Program-made: the position numbers and the translations under genes | Assembly (NCBI RefSeq): GCF_000831385.1 | Contig: NZ_AP014548.1 | Coordinates: 1,302,001-1,366,000, forward strand | DNA length: 64,000 bases | Origin: Nonlabens marinus S1-08 | GTDB taxonomy: Bacteria > Bacteroidota > Bacteroidia > Flavobacteriales > Flavobacteriaceae | Reading direction: 5' to 3' | Notes under the pieces: model-generated | The model's database searches: none | Seen by the model: the letters and a program-made list of their open reading frames with translations, nothing else | Told to the model about the DNA's origin: nothing | Shown: positions 9,501-16,514 of the stretch, piece after piece | Numbering within the stretch: position 1 is the stretch's first letter | Layout of the letters: every line of letters begins with the position of its first letter

Positions 9501-10941
9501 TAAATGCCATTGGACGGAACATTTTTCCTTCAACACCTGTCAAAAAGAGAATCGGTGTAAATACAATAAGGATAATTAGCTGTCCGAAAAATGCCGAATT
9601 CATCATTGTACTTGCCGAGTCGTAGGCGATTTCGTCCATTTCGGCCTGACCTATCGCTGCTTTTGATTTTTTCATCCGTTGATGGATGTGAAATACCATT
9701 CCTTCTACAATAATAACTGCGCCATCCACAATGATTCCAAAATCGATTGCTCCCAAGGACATTAAATTGGCCCATACACCAAATTGCTTCATCAGGATAA
9801 ATGCAAAGAGTAATGATAGCGGAATTACAGAGGCTGTTATCAATCCGCCACGGAAACTTCCCAAGAGTAATACCAGTACAAAAATCACGATAAGCGAACC
9901 TTCAATAAGATTTGTTTCTACGGTACTTGTGGTTCTTCCAATGAGTTCACTTCGGCTTAAAAACGGTTCTATGTAGACACCTTCTGGAAGCGATTTTTGA
10001 ATTTCGTTGATGCGCTCTTGTACATTTTCTATGACAGTGCCAGGGCTTTCGCCTTTAAGCATTAAAATTTGGCCACCAACAGTTTCGTGTCCATCTTGGG
10101 TAAACGCACCATAGCGCACTTGATTGCCAAAGCCTACTTTTTCGGCAACGTCCCTTACCAAAACTGGGCTTCCGTTTTGAGTGGTTACAACGGTGTTTTC
10201 CAAGTCTTCAAGGCTACGCGCTAAACCCTCGCCACGGATAAAATTGGCTTGGTGGTTTTTTTCAATATAAGCACCTCCCGTATTGGCATTGTTCATTTCA
10301 AGGGCTTCAAAAACCTGATTCATTGTAATGCCAAAACTTTTTAGTTTGTCAGGGTTTATGGCCACTTCGTACTGCTTTACGTAGCCTCCAAAAGCATTCA
10401 CTTCAACTACTCCAGGAACTAATGCCATTTGGCGCTTTACAATCCAATCCTGAATGGTACGAAGCTCCATAGCATCGTATTTTTCTTCGTAGCCTTCCTT
10501 TACTTTTAAGGTATATTGGAATATTTCGCCCAAACCTGTAGTTATGGGTGCCATAAATGGCTCGCCGAAGCCTTCGGGGATTTCCCCTGAAACTTCGGTT
10601 AATTTTTCTTGCACCAATTGCCGGGGCAGGTAGGTACCCGCTTCATCCTCAAAGACAATGGTAACCACAGACAGCCCAAATCGGGATACAGAACGTAGCT
10701 CGATAACGTCAGGAAGGTTGGCCATTGCCAATTCTACTGGATAGGTAACAAATTGCTCAATATCTTCAGTACCTAAATTTGGGGCAACGGTAATAACCTG
10801 TACTTGGTTGTTGGTAATATCGGGTACAGAACCCAGGTTTATAGTAGCCATAGACCAAATGCCCGTACCCACAAGCGCTACTATAAATAGGCCAATAATA
10901 AACTTGTTATTAATGGAAAATGAAATGATTTTGTTAATCAT
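6538..10941 (-). CDS. czcA: CzcA-type RND metal efflux pump fused to a CzcC/TolC-like outer-membrane channel
   Basis: 1467 residues in one open frame. Residues 1 to about 1040 are a heavy-metal RND pump with 12 predicted membrane segments; the proton-relay motif reads DFGIIVDGAVIIVE (Asp400, Asp406, Glu413), the pattern typical of Czc/Cnr-type divalent cation pumps. After a short linker (about 1040-1055) a hydrophobic stretch ending in SNSVNAQ looks like an embedded signal or transmembrane segment. It leads into about 400 residues of OMF/TolC type (TITLEEAISLAKENYPSL, long alpha-helical repeats). Known: such CzcA-CzcC fusions occur in Bacteroidota; other bacteria encode CzcC separately. Export of Zn, Co, Cd or Ni is inferred from the motif class. 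Confidence 0.93.
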   Translation of the reverse strand: MINKIISFSINNKFIIGLFIVALVGTGIWSMATINLGSVPDITNNQVQVITVAPNLGTEDIEQFVTYPVELAMANLPDVIELRSVSRFGLSVVTIVFEDEAGTYLPRQLVQEKLTEVSGEIPEGFGEPFMAPITTGLGEIFQYTLKVKEGYEEKYDAMELRTIQDWIVKRQMALVPGVVEVNAFGGYVKQYEVAINPDKLKSFGITMNQVFEALEMNNANTGGAYIEKNHQANFIRGEGLARSLEDLENTVVTTQNGSPVLVRDVAEKVGFGNQVRYGAFTQDGHETVGGQILMLKGESPGTVIENVQERINEIQKSLPEGVYIEPFLSRSELIGRTTSTVETNLIEGSLIVIFVLVLLLGSFRGGLITASVIPLSLLFAFILMKQFGVWANLMSLGAIDFGIIVDGAVIIVEGMVFHIHQRMKKSKAAIGQAEMDEIAYDSASTMMNSAFFGQLIILIVFTPILFLTGVEGKMFRPMAFTFGFAVLGAIILCLTYVPMISSMFLKPAKNQNSWFAKFENKIDRFSDKIMSGLNRAYVPLLNFALRFRAGVVLGAVALLLIAGYIFSNMGGEFIPKFDEGDIAFQALIKPGSSLTESIEASKKLQNLINEFPEVKTVVSRIGVAEIPTDPMPMDIADSYIILEKDKSKWTSAESKEELIEKIQEKISVVPGVNFVFTQPVELRFNELLTGVREDVAIKLYGEDLDVLADKVQEIAAVIRSVPGAADLNVEATSGLPQMTVEYNRAKMAQYGVTVDKLNDYVSAAFAGEVAGVIFEGEKRFDVVIRLAKEFRQDINNLKNLYIDLPSGAQVPLKEVANISYKPGPMQISRDNTSRRISVGVNVRGRDVKSMVEEIQQKLETDVKLPPGYFVTYGGSFENLQRASDRLMIVVPIALFLIFILLYFALSSFSQSLMIYMAVPLAAIGGVFALWIRGMPFSISAGVGFIVLFGVAVLNGLVLINKFNELKESGMTDLKKRIYEATHERLRPILLTATAAIMGFIPMAISTSGGAEVQRPLATVVIGGLLTATFLTLVVLPVLYYWLEARKQRKDNGNDPSYINKSTTVLVVLLSLGGFLTSNSVNAQDRGIAQTITLEEAISLAKENYPSLKESQSFIDRERAMKGTSFDLGSTQIFTGKEEFGNDLPGVQTTIGVQQGNIDLLSGFSKSKFYKQRVQLGEKFYALSEQQLVRNVMQAYDQINYNKAQLRFAEQLDSVYNNFKTAAELRFDTGETGKLEFIAASSEYQQIQVLRQQAYDDIEIAKRALKQYLGIDQEIETVGGTYEPLNYMNVLDSTSIDNNPLLQYSMQNAEVSKANVGVEKSQFLPKFNLTYGRQIVDDVSGFNTYQAGISIPLWFFPQKARVKAAKADAMVAENQYLEQKAITESRVSQLLKSLEKTQKTLNYYQEGALVLAEEQITTAELASKEGEIDYVNYITILNSAIRIKQNHLQFINQYNQQAIELQYQLGNL

Positions 10942-11059
10942 AGAAAAAGTATTAATTCAGTTTAAACCTCGCAATGCAAATAGATGCAATACGTTTATGA
11001 TGTGATACTTATTTTGAAAAGCATCACGATAGGATATAGCTATCCTTAAAAAAACTGAA

Positions 11060-11455
11060 TTATACTTTAGGGGGTTGGAATAGGGATTCCAGATATCTGG
11101 AAGTGAAGTTTACCTTATATAAACTAAATTGCTTTTTATCTTCAAACTTTAACCGATTTGTTGTATCGGTATTTTTATTTGCAGCAAACAAAACTAAGGG
11201 ATGACAACATTGATGATGGCTATGTACAGGTGCATTCTCCTTATCAGAGTCATTGTGGTGCCTTTCATCTTTTGCTTCCTTACCAAAGTAATCCTCAACT
11301 ACATAATCGAGGAAAGAGTCACCATAAACTTTATGGTCTTGGTAATGCGTTACGATGTTTGAAATTTCTTTAATGGGTCCACAAAAGTCCATATCAATAC
11401 TAATTCCCTGAAAAAAGAATAATAGCGACATTGATATGGAAAAAAGTGTTTTCAT
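11060..11455 (-). CDS. His-rich exported protein at the head of the efflux operon
   Basis: 131 residues from ATG at 11455; a TTG at 11467 would add four. A hydrophobic N-terminus (about 3-20) ending near GISID suggests export. The central part is rich in His, Asp and Glu (KDERHHNDSDKENAPVHSHH) and carries HHQCCHP, a likely metal-binding cluster. It is the first gene downstream of the predicted promoter and operator at 11465-11499, 118 bp ahead of the pump gene. I do not recognise a named family. A periplasmic metal-binding or sensing role is inference from composition and position. Confidence 0.7.
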   Translation of the reverse strand: MKTLFSISMSLLFFFQGISIDMDFCGPIKEISNIVTHYQDHKVYGDSFLDYVVEDYFGKEAKDERHHNDSDKENAPVHSHHQCCHPLVLFAANKNTDTTNRLKFEDKKQFSLYKVNFTSRYLESLFQPPKV

Positions 11456-11464
11456 AAATTTTAA

Positions 11465-11472
11465 CAAAGATA
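11465..11472 (-). promoter_or_regulatory. Predicted -7 box of the efflux operon promoter
   Basis: On the minus strand this reads TATCTTTG, an exact match to the Bacteroidota TAnnTTTG element. It lies 9 bp upstream of the ATG at 11455. A TTTG that could serve as -33 box is at 11498-11501, but the 25-bp spacing is longer than usual. Confidence 0.55.
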
Positions 11473-11484
11473 CAAATTAATCGA

Positions 11485-11499
11485 TGCACAGGTTGTGCA
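11485..11499. promoter_or_regulatory. Perfect inverted repeat overlapping the -33 region (candidate operator)
   Basis: TGCACA-GGT-TGTGCA, a 6-3-6 dyad 12 bp upstream of the -7 box. The position would let a bound dimer block the polymerase. Binding by one of the island's Fur-family proteins is inference; the dyad is shorter than classical Fur or Zur boxes. Confidence 0.45.
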
Positions 11500-11522
11500 A
11501 AGATTGTTCCGAGTATAAGCAA

Positions 11523-12737
11523 TCAGAAATTAATCACGCTATCCAAGGCATCATCGGCATCTTTGTGGATGAAATTTGCCTGATAGTTAATGGTAGTTTT
11601 AAGGTCTGTATGGCGATACAACTTCTGAAGCATTAGAGGATGGATATTATCTGCGGCAATATTACCAAAGGAATGACGAGCTATATGCATCGTTACCTTT
11701 TTTTGAATACCAGCTCTTTTTGCAATTTTCTTTAAATGGTCGTTGAACTTTTTATTTGCAACTTTCTTTTTTCTGTAGATATCCTTAGCATCGGTCAAAT
11801 CGGCTTTTTTCATTTCTGGAAACACAAAATCATCATCACCTCTTTTATCGGAAATATATTGAAGCAAGATTTTTTCCACTTTTTCCGGAATCTTCAAGGA
11901 TAGTAATTTTGAGTTCTTACCCATTCTATAATGCAACCTACCATCATAAATTTGTGACCATCTTGTAAAGAGCACATCGGACACGCGCATTCCAGCAAAA
12001 TAAAAACTAAACAGCCAAACATTCAACGAATGTTTTTCCATATCGGTAAGCTCAGAAACATTATCGAGTGCTTGTATTTCTTTTCCCGTTAGTCCTGTCT
12101 TGGTAGTTTCAGGAAACTTGATTTTAAATTTGCCTGTCCCAAACGGGTATAGTTCTTTGCTTACTACTTTATCCTTAATTGCTCGATTGTAAAGCAATCG
12201 AATCAAAACCATAACGTTCATAGCAGTAGTTTCAGTAAGTGAACAAGAACCTTTTAAGTAGATTTTAAATTTTTTTAGAAAGCGTTCATCTATTTCTTGA
12301 AAAGTGAGGTGTCGCGCTTTGCAATATTTTTCAATGTAACTGAGCCAAGCAGAATCTGTAGAATGGCGATTAATTTTATTTTCAGCTTCAAGAGCTTCGA
12401 GATGTTCATCCGCAAAATCAAAGAAAGTGAGTTTGGAAGTTGGTTTGTAAATTTCCTTTTTAATTTGTCGTGCGGTTGCATCCTTATTGTTGGTCTGCAA
12501 AACAATCAAACCTTTTCTTGCTTCTGAAAGTTTTGATGTCAAAAGGTTGTTTAGACTTTCGGCATTAGGATGTGATTTCTTGACCTTGAGATTTTTTGTG
12601 TCCCAATCTTCTAACTCAATATAGTGACCTATGTGTTTGTAAGTAGAACGACGGTCTTTAGTTATCCTAACCGCAAGTGGGTATTGTCCCTTTGCGTTGG
12701 GCTTTTTGCGAAGTATTATTTTTGCACTTGTTGACAT
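11523..12737 (-). CDS. Tyrosine recombinase / integrase
   Basis: 404 residues. Residues 1 to about 85 resemble the arm-DNA-binding domain of Bacteroidota integrases (KKPNAKGQYPLAVRITKDRR), followed by a SAM-like core-binding domain (about 100-205). The catalytic domain shows the first Arg in FAGMRVSDV (about 250), HIARHSFG (HxxR, about 345), YRHTDLKTT and the nucleophile Tyr in TINYQ (about 380). All expected catalytic residues are therefore visible and the gene looks intact. It reads away from the attachment site, whose tRNA fragment begins 212 bp upstream. Role: integration and excision of the island. Confidence 0.95.
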   Translation of the reverse strand: MSTSAKIILRKKPNAKGQYPLAVRITKDRRSTYKHIGHYIELEDWDTKNLKVKKSHPNAESLNNLLTSKLSEARKGLIVLQTNNKDATARQIKKEIYKPTSKLTFFDFADEHLEALEAENKINRHSTDSAWLSYIEKYCKARHLTFQEIDERFLKKFKIYLKGSCSLTETTAMNVMVLIRLLYNRAIKDKVVSKELYPFGTGKFKIKFPETTKTGLTGKEIQALDNVSELTDMEKHSLNVWLFSFYFAGMRVSDVLFTRWSQIYDGRLHYRMGKNSKLLSLKIPEKVEKILLQYISDKRGDDDFVFPEMKKADLTDAKDIYRKKKVANKKFNDHLKKIAKRAGIQKKVTMHIARHSFGNIAADNIHPLMLQKLYRHTDLKTTINYQANFIHKDADDALDSVINF

Positions 12738-12770
12738 TGTAAACCTGTTTTGAGTACGAAAGTCAAATCA

Positions 12771-12846
12771 GGTACAACATTTTGTCCAAAATTCACATTA
12801 AAGATACGACTTTATTGGAACTTTTGGGTACAACATAGGTACAACA
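12771..12846 (+). repeat. Three direct repeats GGTACAACA near the integrase start
   Basis: Copies lie at 12771-12779, 12827-12835 and 12838-12846, all in one orientation between the integrase gene and the att core. Short direct repeats in this position are typical of arm-type integrase or excisionase binding sites; that function is inference. Confidence 0.55.
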
Positions 12847-12891
12847 AAAGTTGATATTAACTGATATTATATGACTTTAAATAAAATGATT

Positions 12892-12931
12892 GAAAACATA
12901 AATCATTGAAAATGAGTTAATTTATGTTTTC
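12892..12931. repeat. Perfect 12-bp inverted repeat beside the att core
   Basis: GAAAACATAAAT (12892-12903) is exactly complementary to ATTTATGTTTTC (12920-12931), with a 16-bp spacer. It ends 17 bp before the tRNA-Leu homology starts. It may be a recombinase or accessory-factor site in the attachment region. Confidence 0.6.
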
Positions 12932-12948
12932 TTGGTGCAAGATATACC

Positions 12949-13004
12949 AGACTTAGGATCTAGTGCTTCACGGCGTGCAGGTTCGATTCCTGTCATCCGC
13001 ACCA
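12949..13004 (+). other. tRNA-Leu(TAG) 3' fragment: island attachment site
   Basis: From 12949 the sequence matches the second half of a bacterial tRNA-Leu: the 3' side of the anticodon stem-loop with loop CTTAGGA (anticodon TAG), variable arm, T-arm with GTTCGATTCC, acceptor strand CATCCGC, discriminator A and an encoded CCA (13002-13004). The required 5' half (acceptor strand, D-arm) is absent; the sequence to the left is AT-rich and unrelated, and even the anticodon stem has a mismatch. The crossover was therefore in or near the anticodon loop. The intact tRNA should lie at the other end of the island. Confidence 0.85.
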
Positions 13005-13006
13005 TA

Positions 13007-13036
13007 AAAGCTCTTCAGTAATGAAGGGCTTTTTTG
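13007..13036 (+). terminator. Intrinsic terminator of the tRNA-Leu locus
   Basis: Stem AAAGCTCTTCA / TGAAGGGCTTT with a GTAA loop and a T-run. It directly follows the tRNA fragment, so it is probably the original terminator of that gene. Confidence 0.8.
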
Positions 13037-13041
13037 TTTTT

Positions 13042-13061
13042 CTCGCTTTCGCGAAAGCGAG
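13042..13061. repeat. Dispersed palindrome, copy 1
   Basis: Perfect 20-bp palindrome with core CGCTTTCGCGAAAGCG, in the leader region of the rhodopsin gene. It is the first copy to the right of the island boundary. Confidence 0.9.
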
Positions 13062-13176
13062 TTTCATCCATATCATTTTCACAAAAAGTTAAGAATTCTA
13101 TAATTCAGAATCATTTCACAAAAGGCTTCGTTTCCATTCATAAATTTAAAGTTATAATCTAATCAACTAAAAAATT

Positions 13177-13995
13177 ATGAAAAATATTGAAAGCTTATTT
13201 GACTACAGCGCCGGTCAATTCGAATTTATCGATCACCTATTGACCATGGGGGTAGGGGTACATTTTGCAGCCTTAATCTTCTTCCTTGTAGTCTCACAAT
13301 TTGTAGCTCCTAAATATCGTATTGCAACTGCGCTTTCTTGTATTGTTATGGTATCTGCAGGGTTGATACTTAACAGCCAGGCGGTCATGTGGACTGATGC
13401 TTATGCATATGTAGACGGGTCGTACCAGCTTCAAGACCTCACTTTCTCTAACGGATACCGTTACGTGAATTGGATGGCGACGATTCCTTGCTTATTGTTA
13501 CAATTATTGATTGTCTTGAATTTGAAAGGCAAAGAATTATTCTCTACTGCAACCTGGTTGATTCTCGCAGCCTGGGGTATGATCATCACTGGATATGTAG
13601 GTCAACTTTATGAGGTTGATGATATAGCTCAATTGATGATATGGGGAGCGGTAAGTACTGCTTTCTTTGTGGTTATGAACTGGATTGTAGGGACAAAAAT
13701 ATTCAAGAATCGTGCAACTATGTTAGGTGGAACTGACTCTACGATTACTAAGGTATTTTGGTTAATGATGTTTGCATGGACGCTATATCCTATTGCATAT
13801 CTAGTACCAGCTTTTATGAACAATGCTGATGGTGTGGTATTGAGACAATTGTTATTCACCATTGCGGATATTTCTAGTAAAGTGATTTACGGATTGATGA
13901 TCACCTATATCGCCATACAGCAATCTGCTGCTGCTGGATATGTTCCAGCGCAACAAGCACTAGGGCGTATAGGTATGGACTCTAAAGCAGCCTAG
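13177..13995 (+). CDS. Light-driven chloride-pump rhodopsin (NTQ motif)
   Basis: 272 residues, seven predicted helices. Helix C reads NWMATIPCLLLQ with Asn98, Thr102, Gln109, the NTQ triad of inward chloride-pumping rhodopsins; a proton pump would have D-T-E and a sodium pump N-D-Q. The retinal Schiff-base lysine is Lys235 in ADISSK, with Asp231 one turn before. As I recall, this equals NM-R3 (ClR) of Nonlabens marinus in numbering and sequence. Role: light-powered Cl- uptake across the inner membrane. No retinal synthesis gene is in the window. The next ORF begins 1 nt after its stop, suggesting coupled translation. It sits just right of the island att site. Confidence 0.96.
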   Translation: MKNIESLFDYSAGQFEFIDHLLTMGVGVHFAALIFFLVVSQFVAPKYRIATALSCIVMVSAGLILNSQAVMWTDAYAYVDGSYQLQDLTFSNGYRYVNWMATIPCLLLQLLIVLNLKGKELFSTATWLILAAWGMIITGYVGQLYEVDDIAQLMIWGAVSTAFFVVMNWIVGTKIFKNRATMLGGTDSTITKVFWLMMFAWTLYPIAYLVPAFMNNADGVVLRQLLFTIADISSKVIYGLMITYIAIQQSAAAGYVPAQQALGRIGMDSKAA

Positions 13996-13996
13996 T

Positions 13997-15151
13997 TTGC
14001 TTAGTGTTTTTAGAAGAATCTATAATAGTATAGCGCTATTGCCTTCAGGCATAGCGCTATTTTTTGCGTTACTAGCAATCGCAATGATTTGGTTACCCTT
14101 GGAATCCAGCAACCTTCCAGAATTTTTAAAAGGTCTTGAAGTTACTGGTAAATCAGATGTCCAATTCATATTAGCCTTTATTATAGGGGGAATCTTCACG
14201 CTGACCATTTTTTCCTACACGATGGTCATGAATGTTTTAAATAGAAGTATTAATAATTATTCCCCACGCCTCATACCACTAATTTTATCAGAAAGGAATC
14301 ATCAATTGATCTTAGGCTTTACCAGTGGTACCATTATTTACTCCATGATTTTATCAATTGTAGTGGCATGTGATAACACCACGGTATTTCCACCTCTCGC
14401 AGCAGGCTTAGGGGTTTTCATGAGTATCTTTTGCGTGTTTTTATTTATTTACTTTATTCACAGTGTTTCCCAGTCGATTCACATTAATTATATTCTTAAG
14501 AAAAGTTTTGACAGATCGACTCGAAATCTTAGTGAGCTGACAGAACTCAAAAAGCTGGGGAGATTTAAAGAAAAACCAGCCGATTTAGAAACCTGGGAAG
14601 TTATTAAAAACAGCGATTGTGGTTATTTACAACTCCTAGAAATTGAATCCTTAGCACAGAAAGCCGCAGATGCTGAAACAGACATATGGATCGATCCCAT
14701 TCCAGGAACTTTTATTTTTGAGGATGATATTCTCATAAGAACATCAAAAGCTTTGAAGCAGAACTGGAAGAAAATGGACAAGCAAGTAAGTGTTGACTCT
14801 CGGGTTCCATTAGAATTAAATGAAACTGAAATCAAACATCTGGTTGAGGTGGCGGTTAAGGCTTCTTCCCCAGCAATCAACGATCCAGGGACTTCCCTTG
14901 CTTCTATAGAATACATAACCCAGCTGATCATGAACAGGGCTAAAGTGGATTTGTTTAATAGCTATACGATCAATAATAAAAACTACGTGTATATTCCTGT
15001 GATCAGCAATGAGGATTTGACCTATTGGTGTTTTGTAGAAATGTGGAATTACATGAAAGCAGATCCTATTTTGGTTCCTGCATTGAAAAATTCACTGCAA
15101 AAGATAGAGGGTGCTGGGGTGGATACAAGTACTATTATTTTACAGCCTTAA
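13997..15151 (+). CDS. DUF2254 predicted membrane protein, coupled to the rhodopsin gene
   Basis: 384 residues from a TTG start at 13997; no in-frame ATG appears before 14083, and that one would remove part of the first helix. Four hydrophobic helices occupy about residues 12-165 (including FILAFIIGGIFTLTIFSYTM), followed by a soluble C-terminal half with INDPGTSLASIEYI. This is the DUF2254 family, whose function is unknown. The start codon is separated from the rhodopsin stop by one base, so the two are very likely translated from one message. A link to ion balance or light-dependent transport is inference from that arrangement. Confidence 0.85.
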   Translation: MLSVFRRIYNSIALLPSGIALFFALLAIAMIWLPLESSNLPEFLKGLEVTGKSDVQFILAFIIGGIFTLTIFSYTMVMNVLNRSINNYSPRLIPLILSERNHQLILGFTSGTIIYSMILSIVVACDNTTVFPPLAAGLGVFMSIFCVFLFIYFIHSVSQSIHINYILKKSFDRSTRNLSELTELKKLGRFKEKPADLETWEVIKNSDCGYLQLLEIESLAQKAADAETDIWIDPIPGTFIFEDDILIRTSKALKQNWKKMDKQVSVDSRVPLELNETEIKHLVEVAVKASSPAINDPGTSLASIEYITQLIMNRAKVDLFNSYTINNKNYVYIPVISNEDLTYWCFVEMWNYMKADPILVPALKNSLQKIEGAGVDTSTIILQP

Positions 15152-15309
15152 TAGATATTGGCTATTTACTTTAATAGAATTGGAGCCCACATTTATTTAG
15201 AAACCATCTGTCTATTGCGTTTGATTCACAATAAGTTTTGGCCGCATCTCTGTGGTTCATAAAGGGATTGTTGTGTGATCTAATGAGAACTATAAACTAG
15301 AAAAGCCCT
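15152..15309. other. Intergenic stretch with no recognised feature
   Basis: Between the DUF2254 gene and the tRNA-Asp terminator. I see no ORF, tRNA, repeat copy or clear promoter. The whole gene-free interval is 15152-15658, interrupted only by tRNA-Asp and its downstream hairpins. Confidence 0.6.
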
Positions 15310-15344
15310 TAAAACAAAAAAGCCTCTCCGTATTGGAAAAGCTT
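15310..15344 (-). terminator. Intrinsic terminator downstream of tRNA-Asp
   Basis: On the minus strand AAGCTTTTCC / GGAGAGGCTT forms a 10-bp stem with two G-U pairs, followed by TTTTTTGTTTT. Confidence 0.75.
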
Positions 15345-15354
15345 CTCAAAAAGT

Positions 15355-15432
15355 CTCGGATGAACCGAGGCCTTCAAATCCTCAATTGTTTTAGAGGACA
15401 CACAACTTGAATCGCTCTCGGATAAACCGAGA
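15355..15432 (-). repeat. Twin small hairpins between tRNA-Asp and its terminator
   Basis: CTCGG-TTCAT-CCGAG (15355-15369) and TCTCGG-TTTAT-CCGAGA (15416-15432) on the minus strand differ at one loop base and are about 60 bp apart. They may be processing signals in the tRNA precursor or remnants of a duplication. Confidence 0.6.
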
Positions 15433-15435
15433 TAG

Positions 15436-15509
15436 CGGTCTGGACGGGATTCGAACCCGCGACCTTCGCCGTGACAGGGCGACATTCTAACCAGCTGAAC
15501 TACCAGACC
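15436..15509 (-). tRNA. tRNA-Asp (anticodon GTC)
   Basis: The minus strand gives acceptor GGTCTGG pairing with CCAGACC, D-arm AGCTGGTTAGAA, anticodon loop CTGTCAC with anticodon GTC, and T-arm GGGTTCGAATCCC. The discriminator is G and the CCA is not encoded. All four arms fold, so it looks functional. Confidence 0.97.
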
Positions 15510-15658
15510 GTGTTCTAAAAGAACTATGCTATCACATTTCTGCTTTAGCGGATGCAAATATACCTACGATTTTGGAACTACCAAGTTCTAATGATATAAT
15601 TTTGAAAAAAAATACAATAGCTCGTCCAACTGCATATCCAATTACCTGAAAAACAAAC

Positions 15659-16483
15659 ATGATACAACTCATAGCTACTGACATTGATGGTACCTTATTA
15701 GACGACCAGCGCTACATATCGGCAAACACTGCTCGTATTTTTAAAGAACTCAACTTACCTAAGATCTTGATATCTGCTCGCATGCCGCAAGCCATGTACT
15801 ATTTACAAGAAGCGCTAGAGATCCTTGATGCTCCTATAATTTGCTATAATGGTGCCCTAGTGCTGGACCAGGAAGAAGTATTGTACAGTGAAACGATCCC
15901 GTATACTGCAATGTTGGAAATAGCTGAAATAGGAACTCAAAACGGCCTACATGTAAGCATTTACCGCAATCAAGAATGGTTTGTAGAACAAATGGATGAA
16001 TGGACTGCTAGGGAAATTCATAATACCCGTACGCAACCTATTACTCAATCTTTGGCAAAGACCTTAGCTTATTTCGAATCTACAAAAAATGAAGGTGGAG
16101 CGCATAAAATTATGTTTATGGGCGATTGCGATAAAATGAATTCCGCTTTCGCGAAAGCGAAACAATCATTAGACGCACAGGTACATTTATACCGCTCAAA
16201 AGACACCTACACTGAAATCTCACCTAAAGGGATTTCCAAGAAATCTGCCCTAGAACTATTGCTGGAACAACGATTTGCTGATGTGCCTATGTCTATGGTA
16301 GCCGCATTTGGTGATAATTATAACGATACGGAAATGCTAGCGGGCGTAGGCCATGGTGTGGCGGTGGAAAATGCTAGAGAGGAGGTTAAGGCTGCCGCTC
16401 GATACCTTGCTAAGCATCACAAACAAGATGGTGTGGCCAGCTGGCTGCAAGAACAGCTATTAAACAAAAAAAGCGACTCTTAA
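15659..16483 (+). CDS. Cof-type HAD-superfamily phosphatase
   Basis: 274 residues, cytosolic. Motif I is ATDIDGTLLDD (nucleophile Asp8, general acid Asp10), motif II sits at LPKILISARMP, motif III uses the Lys in the KGISKKSALELL region, and motif IV is AAFGDNYNDTEML (Asp pair about 222 and 226). A C2-type cap lies between. Family role: dephosphorylation of sugar phosphates, nucleotides or cofactors; substrate cannot be told. An AFAKAKQS segment (about residue 163-170) is encoded by a copy of the dispersed palindrome, in the cap domain. Confidence 0.9.
   Translation: MIQLIATDIDGTLLDDQRYISANTARIFKELNLPKILISARMPQAMYYLQEALEILDAPIICYNGALVLDQEEVLYSETIPYTAMLEIAEIGTQNGLHVSIYRNQEWFVEQMDEWTAREIHNTRTQPITQSLAKTLAYFESTKNEGGAHKIMFMGDCDKMNSAFAKAKQSLDAQVHLYRSKDTYTEISPKGISKKSALELLLEQRFADVPMSMVAAFGDNYNDTEMLAGVGHGVAVENAREEVKAAARYLAKHHKQDGVASWLQEQLLNKKSDS
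16144..16159. repeat. Dispersed palindrome, copy 2 (inside HAD gene)
   Basis: Perfect 16-bp core, read in the frame giving AFAKAK in the cap domain of the phosphatase. Confidence 0.9.
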
Positions 16484-16494
16484 AAGCCGCTTTT
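16468..16494. terminator. Terminator between convergent HAD and lipoprotein genes
   Basis: AAAAGCG.CT / AG.CGCTTTT with the HAD stop codon in the loop. The longer T-run is on the minus strand, so it mainly serves the gene at 16515-17039. Confidence 0.6.
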
Positions 16495-16514
16495 GTAAGT
16501 GATTTGAGAAGGTA

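Larger units (their letters stand above)
12738..13176. other. Gene-free junction between island and chromosome
   Basis: This 439-bp stretch has no credible ORF. It contains, left to right, three short direct repeats, a perfect 12-bp inverted repeat, the tRNA-Leu 3' remnant, its terminator, one copy of the dispersed palindrome and the leader of the rhodopsin gene. The leader has a TAAATTTA at 13141-13148 that differs from the promoter consensus at one base. Confidence 0.8.

Noticed and set aside
9530..9976. Short ORFs on both strands within the pump gene
   Set aside because: They lie entirely inside the RND coding sequence in other frames and have no independent support.
12935..13004. A complete functional tRNA-Leu
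   Set aside because: The 5' acceptor strand and D-arm are missing and the anticodon stem has a mismatch.
15309..15557. Open frame over the tRNA-Asp locus
   Set aside because: It covers tRNA-Asp and its terminator on the same strand and is a by-product of their sequence.
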